Below are positions 33,481 through 44,346 of a stretch of 64,000 nucleotides of DNA, in pieces. Where the stretch lies: the NCBI GenBank assembly GCA_024236495.1, contig JACKKJ010000001.1:558001-622000 (forward strand). Direction: 5' to 3'. This DNA comes from Paracoccaceae bacterium. Lineage in GTDB: Bacteria; Pseudomonadota; Alphaproteobacteria; Rhodobacterales; Rhodobacteraceae. The notes under the pieces were generated by a model, which was not told the DNA's origin, did no database searches, and worked only from the letters and a program-made list of their open reading frames with translations. Both the position numbers and the translations under genes were made by a program. The first letter of the stretch is position 1. The number at the start of each line of letters is the position of its first letter.

Positions 33481-34023
33481 ATGCGGATATTCCACCCGGA
33501 TGACTATCTGACCCAGCCGTGGAAGAACGGCGGCGGCGTGACACACGAAATCGCGCGCGAGGATCTGGACGGCGCGCTGTTCTGGCGGCTGTCCATCGCC
33601 GAGGTTGCATCGGACGGGCCGTTTTCGTCCTTCACCGGCCTCGCGCGGATTCTGACGGTGATCGACGGCGCGGGATTGCACCTTCACACGCCCGAGGGGC
33701 GCATCGACGCGCTGCCGCTGACACCGGCCGCGTTTTCCGGCGAAACGCCGGTGGATTGCCGGCTGATCGGCGGCAAGGTGCACGACTTCAACGTGATCTA
33801 TGACCCCCGCCGGCTTTCGGCCCGGGTCCGACGGCCCGAGACGGGCGTGACCGACTGCGCCGCCGGGCCGGGCCGCTTCTACGCCTGTCTGGCGCTTGCG
33901 ACGGGGGTGTCGGTCGATGGCGTCACCCTACCGCGCTGCGGCCTGGCCGAATTCGAACACGGCCGGGTCTTCTGCCCGGCCGGGATCGCAGCCCTTCTGG
34001 TCTCTTTCATGCCGCCGGTCTAG
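33481..34023 (+). CDS. hutD: HutD family protein
   Basis: A 180-residue cupin-fold protein of the HutD/Ves family. The conserved start LTQPWKNGGGVTHEIARE and the GPFSSFTGLARILTVIDGAG block identify it. In Pseudomonas HutD limits hut operon output, perhaps by sensing a pathway intermediate; it is not a pathway enzyme. It is transcribed rightward from the hutC-hutD gap and converges on hutF with an eight-base gap. Confidence 0.92.
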   Translation: MRIFHPDDYLTQPWKNGGGVTHEIAREDLDGALFWRLSIAEVASDGPFSSFTGLARILTVIDGAGLHLHTPEGRIDALPLTPAAFSGETPVDCRLIGGKVHDFNVIYDPRRLSARVRRPETGVTDCAAGPGRFYACLALATGVSVDGVTLPRCGLAEFEHGRVFCPAGIAALLVSFMPPV

Positions 34024-34031
34024 GCGCCGCG

Positions 34032-35390
34032 TCAGGCGGCAGACACAAGCGCCGCGACCGCCTGCCGATAGCGCACCGCCACGGCATCGCGCGCGACATG
34101 CCGCCCGCCGCTGACCCGGTGGCGCCCGGCCGCCCAGACATCGGTCACGACCCCGTCCGGAGCGGCAAAGCACAGCCCGTCGAGGATCTGCCCCTCCGAC
34201 AGCGCGCAAAGCGTCGGGTGGCCGGTGTCGACCGCCATCAGGTCCGCCAAGCGGCCCGCCGCGATTTCCCCCGCGTCGCGGCCGAGGGCCCGCGCGCCGC
34301 CGCGCGCCGCGCCGTCATAGAGAAACGCCCCCACCGATCCGGCACCCGGCACCATCACGTTGCGCGCAAGATCGCGCAGGCGTTGCGAGTATTCGAGCGT
34401 CCTGAGTTCCTCGGTCAACGAGATGCGGACATTCGAATCCGAACCGAGGCCAAAGGCGCCGCCCGCCGCGATCCATTGCGGACCGTTGAATGGGCCGTCG
34501 CCCAAATTCGCCTCGGTGATCGGGCAAAGGCCCGCCACCGCACCGGACCGCGCCAGCGCCACGGTTTCCGTCTCGGTCATGTGGGTGGCGTGGATCGGGC
34601 ACCAGCGGCCGTCCACCGGCGCGTTGTCCAGAAGCCATTCGACCGGTCGCGCCCCCAGCCAGGCAGAGATGTCGGCCACCTCCCGCGGCTGTTCGGCGAC
34701 ATGGATATGGACCGGCGCGTCCCCGGCAATCGGCAGCGCCGCCGCCAGATCTTCGGGGCAGGTCGCGCGCAGCGAATGCGGCGCGATGCCAACCACGGTG
34801 TCCCCGGGCAGGTCGCGCGCCGCATCGCGCGCAGCGTCGACAAGCCGGGCGAACCGCGCCACGTCGTTGCCGAACCGAAGCTGCCCGCCCTGAAGCGGCG
34901 CCTGACCCGCGCCGCCGTAGCTGTAAAGCACCGGCAGATGGGTCAGCCCGATCCCGGTCTCCGCCGCCGCCGCCATGATCCGCGACGACAGTTCCGCGAT
35001 ATCCCGATAGGGCGCACCGCCGGGCTGGTGGTGGACGTAATGGAACTCCCCGACCGAGGCGAAGCCCGCCTCCAGCATCTCCACCTGGACCTGCGCGGCG
35101 ATCGCCTCCACCTGCTCCGGCGTCAGGCGGTCAAGAAAGCGGTACATCAGGTCGCGCCAGGTCCAGAAGCTTTCACGCCCCGCCGCGCGATATTCCGTCA
35201 TCCCCGCCATGGCGCGCTGGAAGGCGTGCGAATGCAGGTTTGCCAGCGCCGGCAGCAGCGTGTCGACCCGCGCATCCCCTGCCGCCGGCGCGGCCCCCGC
35301 CGTCACCGAAGCGATCCGCCCCCCGTCCACCGTCACCCGCACGTTCCCGACCCAGCCGGAGGGCAAGAGCGCCCGTTTCGCGAAGATCAT
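34032..35390 (-). CDS. hutF: Formimidoylglutamate deiminase
   Basis: A 452-residue amidohydrolase that turns N-formimino-L-glutamate into N-formyl-L-glutamate and ammonia. The zinc motif is in LLPALANLHSHAFQRAMAGM (about residues 46-65). HIHVAEQPREVADI, PIHATHMTETE and GLGSDSNVRISLTEELR (late Asp) complete the family pattern. The start at 35390 is chosen because GGAG lies seven bases upstream; the ATG at 35402 has no ribosome-binding site. With HutG it replaces the one-step HutG formiminoglutamase route. Confidence 0.95.
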   Translation of the reverse strand: MIFAKRALLPSGWVGNVRVTVDGGRIASVTAGAAPAAGDARVDTLLPALANLHSHAFQRAMAGMTEYRAAGRESFWTWRDLMYRFLDRLTPEQVEAIAAQVQVEMLEAGFASVGEFHYVHHQPGGAPYRDIAELSSRIMAAAAETGIGLTHLPVLYSYGGAGQAPLQGGQLRFGNDVARFARLVDAARDAARDLPGDTVVGIAPHSLRATCPEDLAAALPIAGDAPVHIHVAEQPREVADISAWLGARPVEWLLDNAPVDGRWCPIHATHMTETETVALARSGAVAGLCPITEANLGDGPFNGPQWIAAGGAFGLGSDSNVRISLTEELRTLEYSQRLRDLARNVMVPGAGSVGAFLYDGAARGGARALGRDAGEIAAGRLADLMAVDTGHPTLCALSEGQILDGLCFAAPDGVVTDVWAAGRHRVSGGRHVARDAVAVRYRQAVAALVSAA

Positions 35391-35402
35391 CGCTTGCTCC
35401 AT

Positions 35403-35416
35403 TATGTCTAGACATA
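35403..35416. promoter_or_regulatory. HutC operator candidate between hutF and hutI
   Basis: TATGTCTAGACATA is a perfect 14-base palindrome in the 83-base gap between the divergent hutF and hutI genes, 13 bases from the hutF start. A second CTATAG sequence follows at 35421-35426. The position and symmetry fit a HutC site controlling both directions. Confidence 0.6.
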
Positions 35417-35473
35417 TAATCTATAGCCACATACAAGCCGACTCGGCAACCTGATTCCGAGACTGCCCCGGGG

Positions 35474-36685
35474 ATGACCATGCGCCAGCACAACAGCCTT
35501 CTCACGAATTGCCGCGCGGCGACGCTGACCGGGCCCGATTACGGCCTGATCGAGGACGCCGCGATCGCGATGACGCCCGAAGGCATCCTTTGGGCCGGGC
35601 ACCGGCAGGACATCCCGGCCGCCGTCGCGGCCTTTCCCCACCACGACCTTGGCGGGCGGCTGGTCACGCCCGCGCTGATCGACTGCCACACCCATGTCGT
35701 TCACGGCGGCAACCGCGCCGGCGAGTTCGAGATGCGGCTGAAAGGCGCCACCTACGAAGAAGTCGCCCGGGCGGGCGGCGGCATCGTGTCGACGGTCCGC
35801 GCGACCCGCGCCGCAAGCGAAGAGGAACTGATCGCCGCCGCCCTGCCGCGCGTGGATGCGCTGATCGCCGAGGGCGTGTCGGTGATCGAGGTCAAGTCGG
35901 GCTATGGGCTGGATATAGAAACCGAACTGCGGATGCTGCGCGCCGCGCGCCGTATCGCGGACCTGCGGCCGGTGGAAATCCGCACGACCTTCCTTGGCGC
36001 CCACGCAACCCCGGCCGAGATGAAGGGCGCGGACGACGCCTATATCGACACCGTCTGCATCCCCGCCCTGCGCGCCGCACATGCCGAGGGACTGGTGGAC
36101 GCGGTCGACGGGTTCTGCGAGGGCATCGCCTTTTCCCCCGCCCAGATCGCGCGGGTCTTCGACGTGGCATGCGCGCTTGGCCTGCCGGTCAAGCTGCATG
36201 CCGAACAGCTGTCGAACCTTGGCGGTGCGGCGATGGCCGCCCGCTACGGCGCGCTTTCGGCAGATCACCTGGAATACCTGGACGAGGCGGGCGTCAGGGC
36301 CATGGCCGATGCCGGCACCGTCGCCGTGATCCTGCCCGGCGCCTTCTACACGATCCGCGAAACCGTCGCCCCGCCGATCGCGCTTTTCCGGGCGCACGGG
36401 GTGCAGATGGCGCTTGCCACCGACATGAACCCCGGGTCGTCGCCCCTGTGTTCGCTTCTCCTGGCGATGAACATGGCCTGCACGCTTTTCCGCATGACCC
36501 CGGAAGAGGCGCTCTTGGGGGTGACGCGCCACGCCGCCCGCGCGCTTGGCCTTGCCGACCGGGGCACGATCGTTCCGGGCGCCCGCGCCGACCTTGCCGT
36601 CTGGAACGTCGACCACCCGGCCGAACTTGCCTACCGCATCGGCTTCAACCCTCTTCACCATCGCATCATCGGAGGCCGCGCGTGA
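35474..36685 (+). CDS. hutI: Imidazolonepropionase
   Basis: A 403-residue amidohydrolase that opens imidazolone-5-propionate to formiminoglutamate. LVTPALIDCHTHVVHGGNRAGEFEMRL in pattern (metal HxH and substrate loop, about residues 60-86), VKLHAEQLSNLGG and LATDMNPGSSPLCSLLL match HutI. It heads the rightward hutIHGU operon. The stop overlaps the GTG start of hutH by four bases. Confidence 0.97.
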   Translation: MTMRQHNSLLTNCRAATLTGPDYGLIEDAAIAMTPEGILWAGHRQDIPAAVAAFPHHDLGGRLVTPALIDCHTHVVHGGNRAGEFEMRLKGATYEEVARAGGGIVSTVRATRAASEEELIAAALPRVDALIAEGVSVIEVKSGYGLDIETELRMLRAARRIADLRPVEIRTTFLGAHATPAEMKGADDAYIDTVCIPALRAAHAEGLVDAVDGFCEGIAFSPAQIARVFDVACALGLPVKLHAEQLSNLGGAAMAARYGALSADHLEYLDEAGVRAMADAGTVAVILPGAFYTIRETVAPPIALFRAHGVQMALATDMNPGSSPLCSLLLAMNMACTLFRMTPEEALLGVTRHAARALGLADRGTIVPGARADLAVWNVDHPAELAYRIGFNPLHHRIIGGRA

Positions 36686-38220
36686 GCGTTCTGACCCTGA
36701 CCCCCGGCGCCGTCACGCTTGACGACCTCGCCCGCATCCATTTCGAGGAGCTGCCCGTCCGGCTCGACCGGTCCGCGCGCACCGACGTGGAGCGTGCCGC
36801 CGCCGCCATCGCCGCCGCTGCGGCGGGCGACGTGCCGGTCTACGGCGTCAACACCGGCTTCGGCAAGCTGGCCAGCCTGCGCATCGCGCCGAAGGACACG
36901 GCGACGCTGCAACGCAACCTGATCCTCAGCCATTGCTGCGGCGTGGGCGATCCCATCGCGCGCGGTCCTGCGCGGCTGATGATGGCGCTGAAGCTCCTGT
37001 CGCTGGGGCGCGGCGCGTCGGGCGTTCGCTGGGAACTGATCGAACTCCTGGAGAACATGCTGGAACGCGGCGTGACCCCGGTAATCCCGGCCCAGGGCTC
37101 TGTCGGCGCCTCGGGCGACCTTGCGCCCCTGGCGCATATGACCGCCGTCCTGATCGGCGCGGGCGAGGCCGAATACCAGGGCCGCGTGATGCCGGGCGAC
37201 CAGGCACTTGCGGCGGCGGGCCTCGCCCCGATCCCGCTGGGCCCGAAGGAGGGGCTGGCCTTCATCAACGGCACCCAGTTTTCCACCGCCTTCGCGCTTG
37301 CGGGCCTGTTCGAGGCGTGGCGGGCCGCACAGGGCGCGCTTGTCATATCGGCCATGTCGACCGACGCGATCATGGGATCGACCGCCCCCCTTCAGCCCGA
37401 GATTCACAGCCTGCGCGGCCATGCCGGCCAGATCGAGGCCGCGGCGACGATGCGCGCCCTTCTGGACGGCTCCGAGATCCGCGAAAGCCACCGCGAGGGC
37501 GACACCCGGGTGCAGGATCCCTACTGCATCCGCTGCCAGCCTCAGGTGACGGGCGCGGCGATGGACGTCCTGCGCCAGGCCGCCCGCACGCTCGAGATCG
37601 AGGCGAATGCGGCGACCGACAACCCGCTCGTCCTGACCGAGGCCGGGATGATCGTCTCGGGCGGCAACTTCCACGCCGAACCCGTGGGCTTCGCCGCCGA
37701 CATGATCGCCCTTGCAGTCAGCGAGATCGGCGCCATCGCCCAGCGCCGTATCGCGCTGATGGTCGATCCGACGCTGTCGTTCGACCTGCCGCCCTTCCTG
37801 ACACCCGATCCGGGCCTCAATTCCGGCCTGATGATCGCCGAGGTGACGACCGCTGCGCTGATGAGCGAGAACAAGCACCTTGCCAATCCCTGCGTGACCG
37901 ATTCCACCCCGACATCGGCCAACCAGGAAGACCACGTCTCGATGGCCGCGCACGGGGCGCGGCGGCTGACGCGCATGGTGGCCAATCTTGACCGGATCCT
38001 TGGCGTCGAGCTTCTTTGCGCCGCCCAGGGGATCGAGTTCCGCGCCCCTCTGAAGACTTCCGCCCCGCTCGCCCGCGCGCTTGCGCGCCTGCGCCGCGAC
38101 GTGGCGACGCTGGGCGCGGACCGCTACCTTGCCCCCGATCTGGAGGTCGCGGGCCGGCTGGTGGCCCATGGCGACATCGCCATCGCGGCGGGCGTAAGAC
38201 TGCCAGGGATCGCGCGATGA
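36682..38220 (+). CDS. hutH: Histidine ammonia-lyase
   Basis: A 512-residue aromatic amino acid lyase that converts L-histidine to urocanate and ammonia. The MIO prosthetic group forms from Ala143-Ser144-Gly145 in GSVGASGDLAPLAHM. YGVNTGFGKLA carries the catalytic Tyr near residue 53, and AEPVGFAADMIALAVSE and the SANQEDHVSM block are conserved. It starts at GTG overlapping the hutI stop and ends overlapping hutG (ATGA). Confidence 0.98.
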   Translation: MSVLTLTPGAVTLDDLARIHFEELPVRLDRSARTDVERAAAAIAAAAAGDVPVYGVNTGFGKLASLRIAPKDTATLQRNLILSHCCGVGDPIARGPARLMMALKLLSLGRGASGVRWELIELLENMLERGVTPVIPAQGSVGASGDLAPLAHMTAVLIGAGEAEYQGRVMPGDQALAAAGLAPIPLGPKEGLAFINGTQFSTAFALAGLFEAWRAAQGALVISAMSTDAIMGSTAPLQPEIHSLRGHAGQIEAAATMRALLDGSEIRESHREGDTRVQDPYCIRCQPQVTGAAMDVLRQAARTLEIEANAATDNPLVLTEAGMIVSGGNFHAEPVGFAADMIALAVSEIGAIAQRRIALMVDPTLSFDLPPFLTPDPGLNSGLMIAEVTTAALMSENKHLANPCVTDSTPTSANQEDHVSMAAHGARRLTRMVANLDRILGVELLCAAQGIEFRAPLKTSAPLARALARLRRDVATLGADRYLAPDLEVAGRLVAHGDIAIAAGVRLPGIAR

Positions 38221-39020
38221 ACGTCTTTTCCGTCATCTCGGGCGACAGCCCCGTCATCCTCGGGATGCCCCATGGCGGCACCTGGCTGCCAGAGGCGCTG
38301 ACCGCCCGCCTCAACCCGACGGGGCAGGCGCTGGCCGATACCGACTGGCACATCGCGCGGCTCTACGAAGGGCTCTTGCCCGGCGCGACGGTCGTCGCCT
38401 CCAACGTCCACCGCTACGCGATCGACGCCAACCGCGACCCGGCGGGCGTGTCGCTTTATCCCGGGCAGAACACCACGACGCTCTGCCCGCTCACCGACTT
38501 CGACGGCAACCCGATCTGGCAGCCGGGACAGGAACCCTCGCAGGACGAAATCCTTGCCCGCCGCGACGGATTCCACGCCCCCTACCACGCCGCGCTCCGG
38601 GCCGAGGTGGAACGGGTGAAGGCCCGCCACGGAGTCGCAATCCTTTACGATTGCCATTCCATCAGGTCGCGCATCCCGTTTCTGTTCGACGGGCTCTTGC
38701 CGGTCTTCAACATCGGAACCGACGGCGGCGCCACCTGCGCCGCGCCAGTGGAATCCGCGACGGCCGCCCCCTGCAAGGCGGCTCAGGGCTACGACACCGT
38801 CCTGAACGGCCGCTTCCGGGGCGGCTGGACGACCCGCCACTACGGCCAGCCCGCGACGGGCACCCACGCCATCCAGATGGAGCTGTCGCAGCGCGCCTAC
38901 CTCGCCGCCGAAGCCGCCCCCTGGGCCTATGACGCAGGCCGCGCCGACCGCCTGCGCGCCGTCCTTGGCCGCATCCTCAACGACCTCGACACGCTCGCCC
39001 GCTCGGGCGCCCTTTCCTGA
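38217..39020 (+). CDS. hutG: N-formylglutamate deformylase
   Basis: A 267-residue zinc amidohydrolase of the N-formylglutamate amidohydrolase family, giving L-glutamate and formate. It starts MNVFSVISGDSPVILGMPHGG and has the metal region YDCHSIRSRIPFLFDG (about residues 142-157) and late TRHYGQPATGTHAIQMELSQRAYL. This is the second half of the HutF/HutG route. It overlaps hutH by four bases. Confidence 0.95.
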   Translation: MNVFSVISGDSPVILGMPHGGTWLPEALTARLNPTGQALADTDWHIARLYEGLLPGATVVASNVHRYAIDANRDPAGVSLYPGQNTTTLCPLTDFDGNPIWQPGQEPSQDEILARRDGFHAPYHAALRAEVERVKARHGVAILYDCHSIRSRIPFLFDGLLPVFNIGTDGGATCAAPVESATAAPCKAAQGYDTVLNGRFRGGWTTRHYGQPATGTHAIQMELSQRAYLAAEAAPWAYDAGRADRLRAVLGRILNDLDTLARSGALS

Positions 39021-39031
39021 CGGAGTTTCCC

Positions 39032-40735
<1,704 letters not shown>

Positions 40736-40740
40736 CCGCT

Positions 40741-40819
40741 CCTTCTTCATTGCGGCAAATACTCCGGGGGTGAATGCCCCGGACCCTCGGGCCCGGGGCA
40801 GAGGGGGCAGCGCCCCCTC
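40741..40819 (+). repeat. Family-type intergenic element with hairpins (copy 1)
   Basis: CTTCTTCATTGCG-GC-AAATACTC (from 40742) is followed by a perfect hairpin TCCGGGG (40763-40769)/CCCCGGA (40777-40783) and a second hairpin GAGGGGG (40801-40807)/CCCCCTC (40813-40819). It starts six bases after the hutU stop. A second copy in opposite orientation lies at 44157-44210. Such elements recur after genes in Rhodobacteraceae and may terminate or stabilise transcripts. Confidence 0.7.
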
Positions 40820-40873
40820 GCTTCTCCCTCGCGGCTTGCCGCCGGGCGCGGGGCGTGCAAGATCGGCGGGACC

Positions 40874-42148
40874 ATGTTCCTTTACCGGCTGATCCTGACC
40901 CTGCTTGCCCCGCCCGCGCTTGTCCTGCGACAGCTCGTGCTGGCGCTCCGCGGCCGGGCCGAACCGGGCGGGATCGCCCAGCGCCTTGCGCTGTCCGTGC
41001 CCCGCGCGAACGGGCCGGTCCTTTGGCTCCACGCCGCCTCCAACGGCGAACTGGCCTCGGCCCGGGGCGCGGTCGCGGCCATCCTCGGGCGTCATCCGGA
41101 CCTTGGGGTCGTCGTTACCACCAACACCCTGACCGGTCGCGCGCTGGCCGAAAGCTGGGCCCTGCCGCGCCTGACCGCGCGGCTTGCCCCCGCCGATACG
41201 CCGGGCGCGGTGCGGCGTTTCCTGGATGCCCTGCGACCCGTTGCGCTGGTCGTGGTGGAAAACGAGCTTTGGCCCGAACGCCTGGCCCGCTGCGCGTCGC
41301 GCGGCATCCCGGTCCTTGTCCTTGGGGCGCGCATGTCGGCGGGCAGTTCGCGAAACTGGGCACGCTTTCGGAAGCTGGCGGCGCGCGTCATCGGATCGCT
41401 GAGCTGGCTTTCGGCTCAGGACGCGGACAGCGCCCGCCGGTTCGTCGCCCTGGGGTTGGCGGAAACCCGACTTGGTCCGGTCATCAGCCTCAAGGCCGCC
41501 TTCGCAGCCGCACGGCAGGCCTCCGTCCTGCCCTTCCCGCGCCCGGACACGGTGCTGGCCGCTTCCACCCACCCCGGCGAGGAGGCGGTGGTGCTCGCTG
41601 CCTTCCGCGCCGCGCGGGCGCAAAACCCGGCGCTGCGGCTGATCCTTGCGCCCCGCCACCCCCGGCGCAGCGCCGAGATCGCCAGGCTGATCACGGGCGC
41701 TGGCCTTGCCTTCGCGACACGCTCGAAGGGCGAGGCGCCCGAGGCCGATACGCAGGTCTACCTTGCCGACACCATGGGCGAGATGGACCTGTGGTATGCC
41801 GCCGCCGGCATGACCTTCGTCGCCGGATCGCTGTCCGACCTTGGCGGGCACACGCCCTATGAGCCCGCCGCGCATGGGTCGGCCATCCTGCACGGGCCGG
41901 ACGTGGCAAATTCCGCGCCGGCCTATGCGGCGCTTCATGCCGCAGGCGCGGCGGTCAGGGTGGCGGGCACCGAGGATCTGGCCCGCGAGATCCTTCGCCT
42001 GGCCGATCCGGCGCTGCAGGCCAGGCTTGCCGAAAAGGCGCGAACGGCCCTTGGCGGTGCCGACCCCGATGCCCTCGCCCCCTTCCTTGCCGCGCTGGAC
42101 GCGGCCCTTTGCGGAAAGACCCCCGATGTTCACCCTGCCCGAACTTGA
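40874..42148 (+). CDS. waaA: 3-deoxy-D-manno-octulosonic acid transferase
   Basis: A 424-residue membrane-anchored glycosyltransferase that transfers Kdo from CMP-Kdo to lipid A precursors. An N-terminal hydrophobic helix (MFLYRLILTLLAPPALVLRQ) precedes the GT30 domain: LWLHAASNGELASARG, ENELWPERLARC and a C-terminal GMTFVAGSLSDLGGHTPYEPAAHG block that binds the nucleotide sugar. It overlaps the next gene by 23 bases, which indicates coupling. Confidence 0.92.
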   Translation: MFLYRLILTLLAPPALVLRQLVLALRGRAEPGGIAQRLALSVPRANGPVLWLHAASNGELASARGAVAAILGRHPDLGVVVTTNTLTGRALAESWALPRLTARLAPADTPGAVRRFLDALRPVALVVVENELWPERLARCASRGIPVLVLGARMSAGSSRNWARFRKLAARVIGSLSWLSAQDADSARRFVALGLAETRLGPVISLKAAFAAARQASVLPFPRPDTVLAASTHPGEEAVVLAAFRAARAQNPALRLILAPRHPRRSAEIARLITGAGLAFATRSKGEAPEADTQVYLADTMGEMDLWYAAAGMTFVAGSLSDLGGHTPYEPAAHGSAILHGPDVANSAPAYAALHAAGAAVRVAGTEDLAREILRLADPALQARLAEKARTALGGADPDALAPFLAALDAALCGKTPDVHPART

Positions 42149-43094
42149 AGCCGCCGCCCGTCTTGTCCACCGTCACATGGAACCGACGCCGCAATACGCC
42201 TGGCCGACACTGGCCGACCGGCTGGGGGCCGAGGTCTGGGTCAAGCACGAAAACCATGGGCCGACCGGTGCCTTCAAGGTCCGGGGCGGGATCACCTTTC
42301 TCGACTGGCTCGCGCGTGAACATCCCGGCTATGGCGGCATCATCACCGCGACGCGCGGCAACCACGGCCAGTCCCAGGCGCGCGCCGCCACGGCGCTTGG
42401 CCTGCGCGCGGTGATCTATGTGCCGCACGGCAATTCGGCAGAAAAGAACGCGGCGATGCGCGCCTTCGGGGCGGAACTGCGCGAGTTCGGCGCGGACTTC
42501 GACGAGGCCCGGCAAGAGGCGATGCGCGTCGCCGATGCCGAGGGGCTGTTTCCGGTGCCGCCCTTCCATCCCGAACTGGTGCGCGGCGTCGCGAGCTATG
42601 CGCTGGAGTTCTTCCGCGCCGCGCCACGTCTGCACACCGTCTATGTCCCGATCGGCTGCGGGTCCGGCATCTGCGGCGTGATCGCCGCGCGCGACGCGAT
42701 GCGCCTGCCGACAAAGGTCGTGGGCGTGGTGTCGGCCAACGCCCAGACCGCGAAGCTGTCGGCCGAGGCGGGCCGGCCGATCCCGACCGACAGCGCCCGC
42801 ACATTCGCCGACGGCATGGCCGTCCGCGTCCCGGTGGAGGCGGCACTGGCCATCTACGGCCCCGGCGCGGCGCGCATCCTGTCGGTAAGCGAAGACCAGA
42901 TCGCCGAGGCGCAGCGCGTCTATTTCACCGACATCCACAATGTCGCGGAGGGCGCCGGGGCGGCGGCCCTGGCCGCGCTGATGACAGAAGCGGACCGGAT
43001 GAAGGGCCGGCGCGTCGGCGTGATCCTGTCGGGCGGCAATATCGACACCGGGCCGTTTCGCACCGTCCTGTCGGGCGGCACGCCCGCGGTGTGA
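42126..43094 (+). CDS. Threonine/serine dehydratase-like PLP enzyme
   Basis: A 322-residue fold-type II PLP enzyme of the threonine dehydratase/serine racemase group, without a C-terminal ACT domain. The PLP Lys is Lys51 in GAFKVRGG. ATRGNHGQSQARAA binds the cofactor phosphate region, and GCGSGICGVIAARDA is the phosphate loop. The final VILSGGNIDTG is standard. It may be catabolic threonine dehydratase or serine dehydratase; motifs do not decide. Confidence 0.88.
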   Translation: MFTLPELEAAARLVHRHMEPTPQYAWPTLADRLGAEVWVKHENHGPTGAFKVRGGITFLDWLAREHPGYGGIITATRGNHGQSQARAATALGLRAVIYVPHGNSAEKNAAMRAFGAELREFGADFDEARQEAMRVADAEGLFPVPPFHPELVRGVASYALEFFRAAPRLHTVYVPIGCGSGICGVIAARDAMRLPTKVVGVVSANAQTAKLSAEAGRPIPTDSARTFADGMAVRVPVEAALAIYGPGAARILSVSEDQIAEAQRVYFTDIHNVAEGAGAAALAALMTEADRMKGRRVGVILSGGNIDTGPFRTVLSGGTPAV

Positions 43095-43207
43095 CGGTGG
43101 AATCACGGCGCCAGCCATGCTAGAAAGGAAGAAACCCCGCGTCCGACGGGGAACAGGACGATAGATCAGGAACGAAAGGCCGGGCGGCCGAACGCCCGGA
43201 TCGCGCA

Positions 43208-43675
43208 GTGAAGACACTCGACCAGTCCAGCCCGGGCGCCGAAGAGGCGCTGACCCAATACGCCGCGCTTTGCCACCGCAAGACCGCGAAGGGCCGGACC
43301 GAGGTGTTGCTGATCACCAGCCGCGACACCGGGCGCTGGGTCATTCCAAAGGGCTGGCCGATGAAGGGCAAGTCCGGCGCGGAATGCGCCCTGCGCGAGG
43401 CCTATGAGGAGGCCGGCGTCGAGGGCGACCCCGACAGCCGCTGCATCGGGCTTTACGCCTATGACAAGGGGCTGAAAGGCGGCGCGGTCCAGCCCTGCGT
43501 CGTCGCGGTCTATCCGGTCAGGGTGCGGCGGCTGAAGGACGATTTCCCCGAGAAGGGACAGCGCGTCCGAAAGTGGTTTTCGCCCCGCAAGGCCGCCTCC
43601 CGGGTCGCCGAGCCCGAGCTTTCGGAATTGCTGTCGCAGTTCGACCCGGACGGGCCGCCCGCCGAAAACGGTTGA
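43208..43675 (+). CDS. NUDIX hydrolase (DIPP-like)
   Basis: A 155-residue NUDIX enzyme. The box reads GKSGAECALREAYEEAGV (about residues 57-74), fitting G-x5-E-x7-REUxEExGU. RWVIPKGWPMKGKS just before it is typical of diphosphoinositol-polyphosphate/ADP-ribose-type NUDIX proteins. The translation start is GTG at 43208. Its neighbours give no clear pathway. Confidence 0.88.
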   Translation: MKTLDQSSPGAEEALTQYAALCHRKTAKGRTEVLLITSRDTGRWVIPKGWPMKGKSGAECALREAYEEAGVEGDPDSRCIGLYAYDKGLKGGAVQPCVVAVYPVRVRRLKDDFPEKGQRVRKWFSPRKAASRVAEPELSELLSQFDPDGPPAENG

Positions 43676-43727
43676 ATTCAACGGACAAATCCATATTTCA
43701 GCAAGAACAGCATCTGCGACCGGCAAA

Positions 43728-44150
43728 ATGATCCGATACGCGCTCACTTGCGACCAGAACCACGGCTTCGAAAGCTGGTTCAAATCCGCCGAAGCCTTCG
43801 ATGCGCTTCTGGCGGCGGGCCATGTCGCCTGTGCCGTCTGCGGCTCGACCACCGTCACCAAGGATCTGATGGCCCCGTCGGTCCGGCCGGGCCGCAAGGC
43901 TGCGGAACGCCCGCTTTCGACCCCCCAGGGCGAGATGGAAAAGGCGATCGCCGCCATGCGCCGCCAGGTCGAGGAAAACTCGGAATATGTCGGGATGAAC
44001 TTTGCCTCCGAGGCGCGCGCGATCCACGAGGGCGCGGCGCCCGACCGGTCGATCTACGGCGAGACGCGGATCGAGGAGGCAAAGAAGCTTCTGGAAGAAG
44101 GCGTGCCGGTCGCCCCCCTGCCCTTCATGCCGCCGCGCAAGACGAACTGA
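43728..44150 (+). CDS. DUF1178 family protein
   Basis: A 140-residue protein starting MIRYALTCDQNHGFESWFKS, with a Cys pair in ACAVCGSTTVTKDLMAPSV (a zinc-ribbon-like knuckle with Cys8) and the C-terminal AARAIHEG-like and SIYGETRIEEAKKLLEEGVPV blocks of DUF1178. Function is unknown. It lies 52 bases after the NUDIX gene, probably in the same transcript, and is followed by an intergenic hairpin element. Confidence 0.9.
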   Translation: MIRYALTCDQNHGFESWFKSAEAFDALLAAGHVACAVCGSTTVTKDLMAPSVRPGRKAAERPLSTPQGEMEKAIAAMRRQVEENSEYVGMNFASEARAIHEGAAPDRSIYGETRIEEAKKLLEEGVPVAPLPFMPPRKTN

Positions 44151-44156
44151 GCGCGG

Positions 44157-44210
44157 CAGGGGGGCCGTCTGCCCCCCTGACCCCCCGAGAGTATTTTCGC
44201 AATGAAGAAG
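44157..44210 (-). repeat. Family-type intergenic element with hairpin (copy 2)
   Basis: CAGGGGGGC (44157-44165)/GCCCCCCTG (44171-44179) is a perfect nine-base-pair hairpin. Read leftward from 44210 the sequence is CTTCTTCATTGCG-AA-AATACTC, nearly identical to copy 1 at 40742. It follows the DUF1178 stop by six bases. Confidence 0.7.
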
Positions 44211-44346
44211 GGGATGGCCGCGCCTGCGGGCGGGCCGCGCTGGCGACATGGCCACAACCGTCACCCCTTGCCCTTGCCCCCCCGCGCGCATAAGAAGCGC
44301 CCGACTTGACTCGGGCGCGATGCGCACAGGACCTGGGGGGGCCGGA

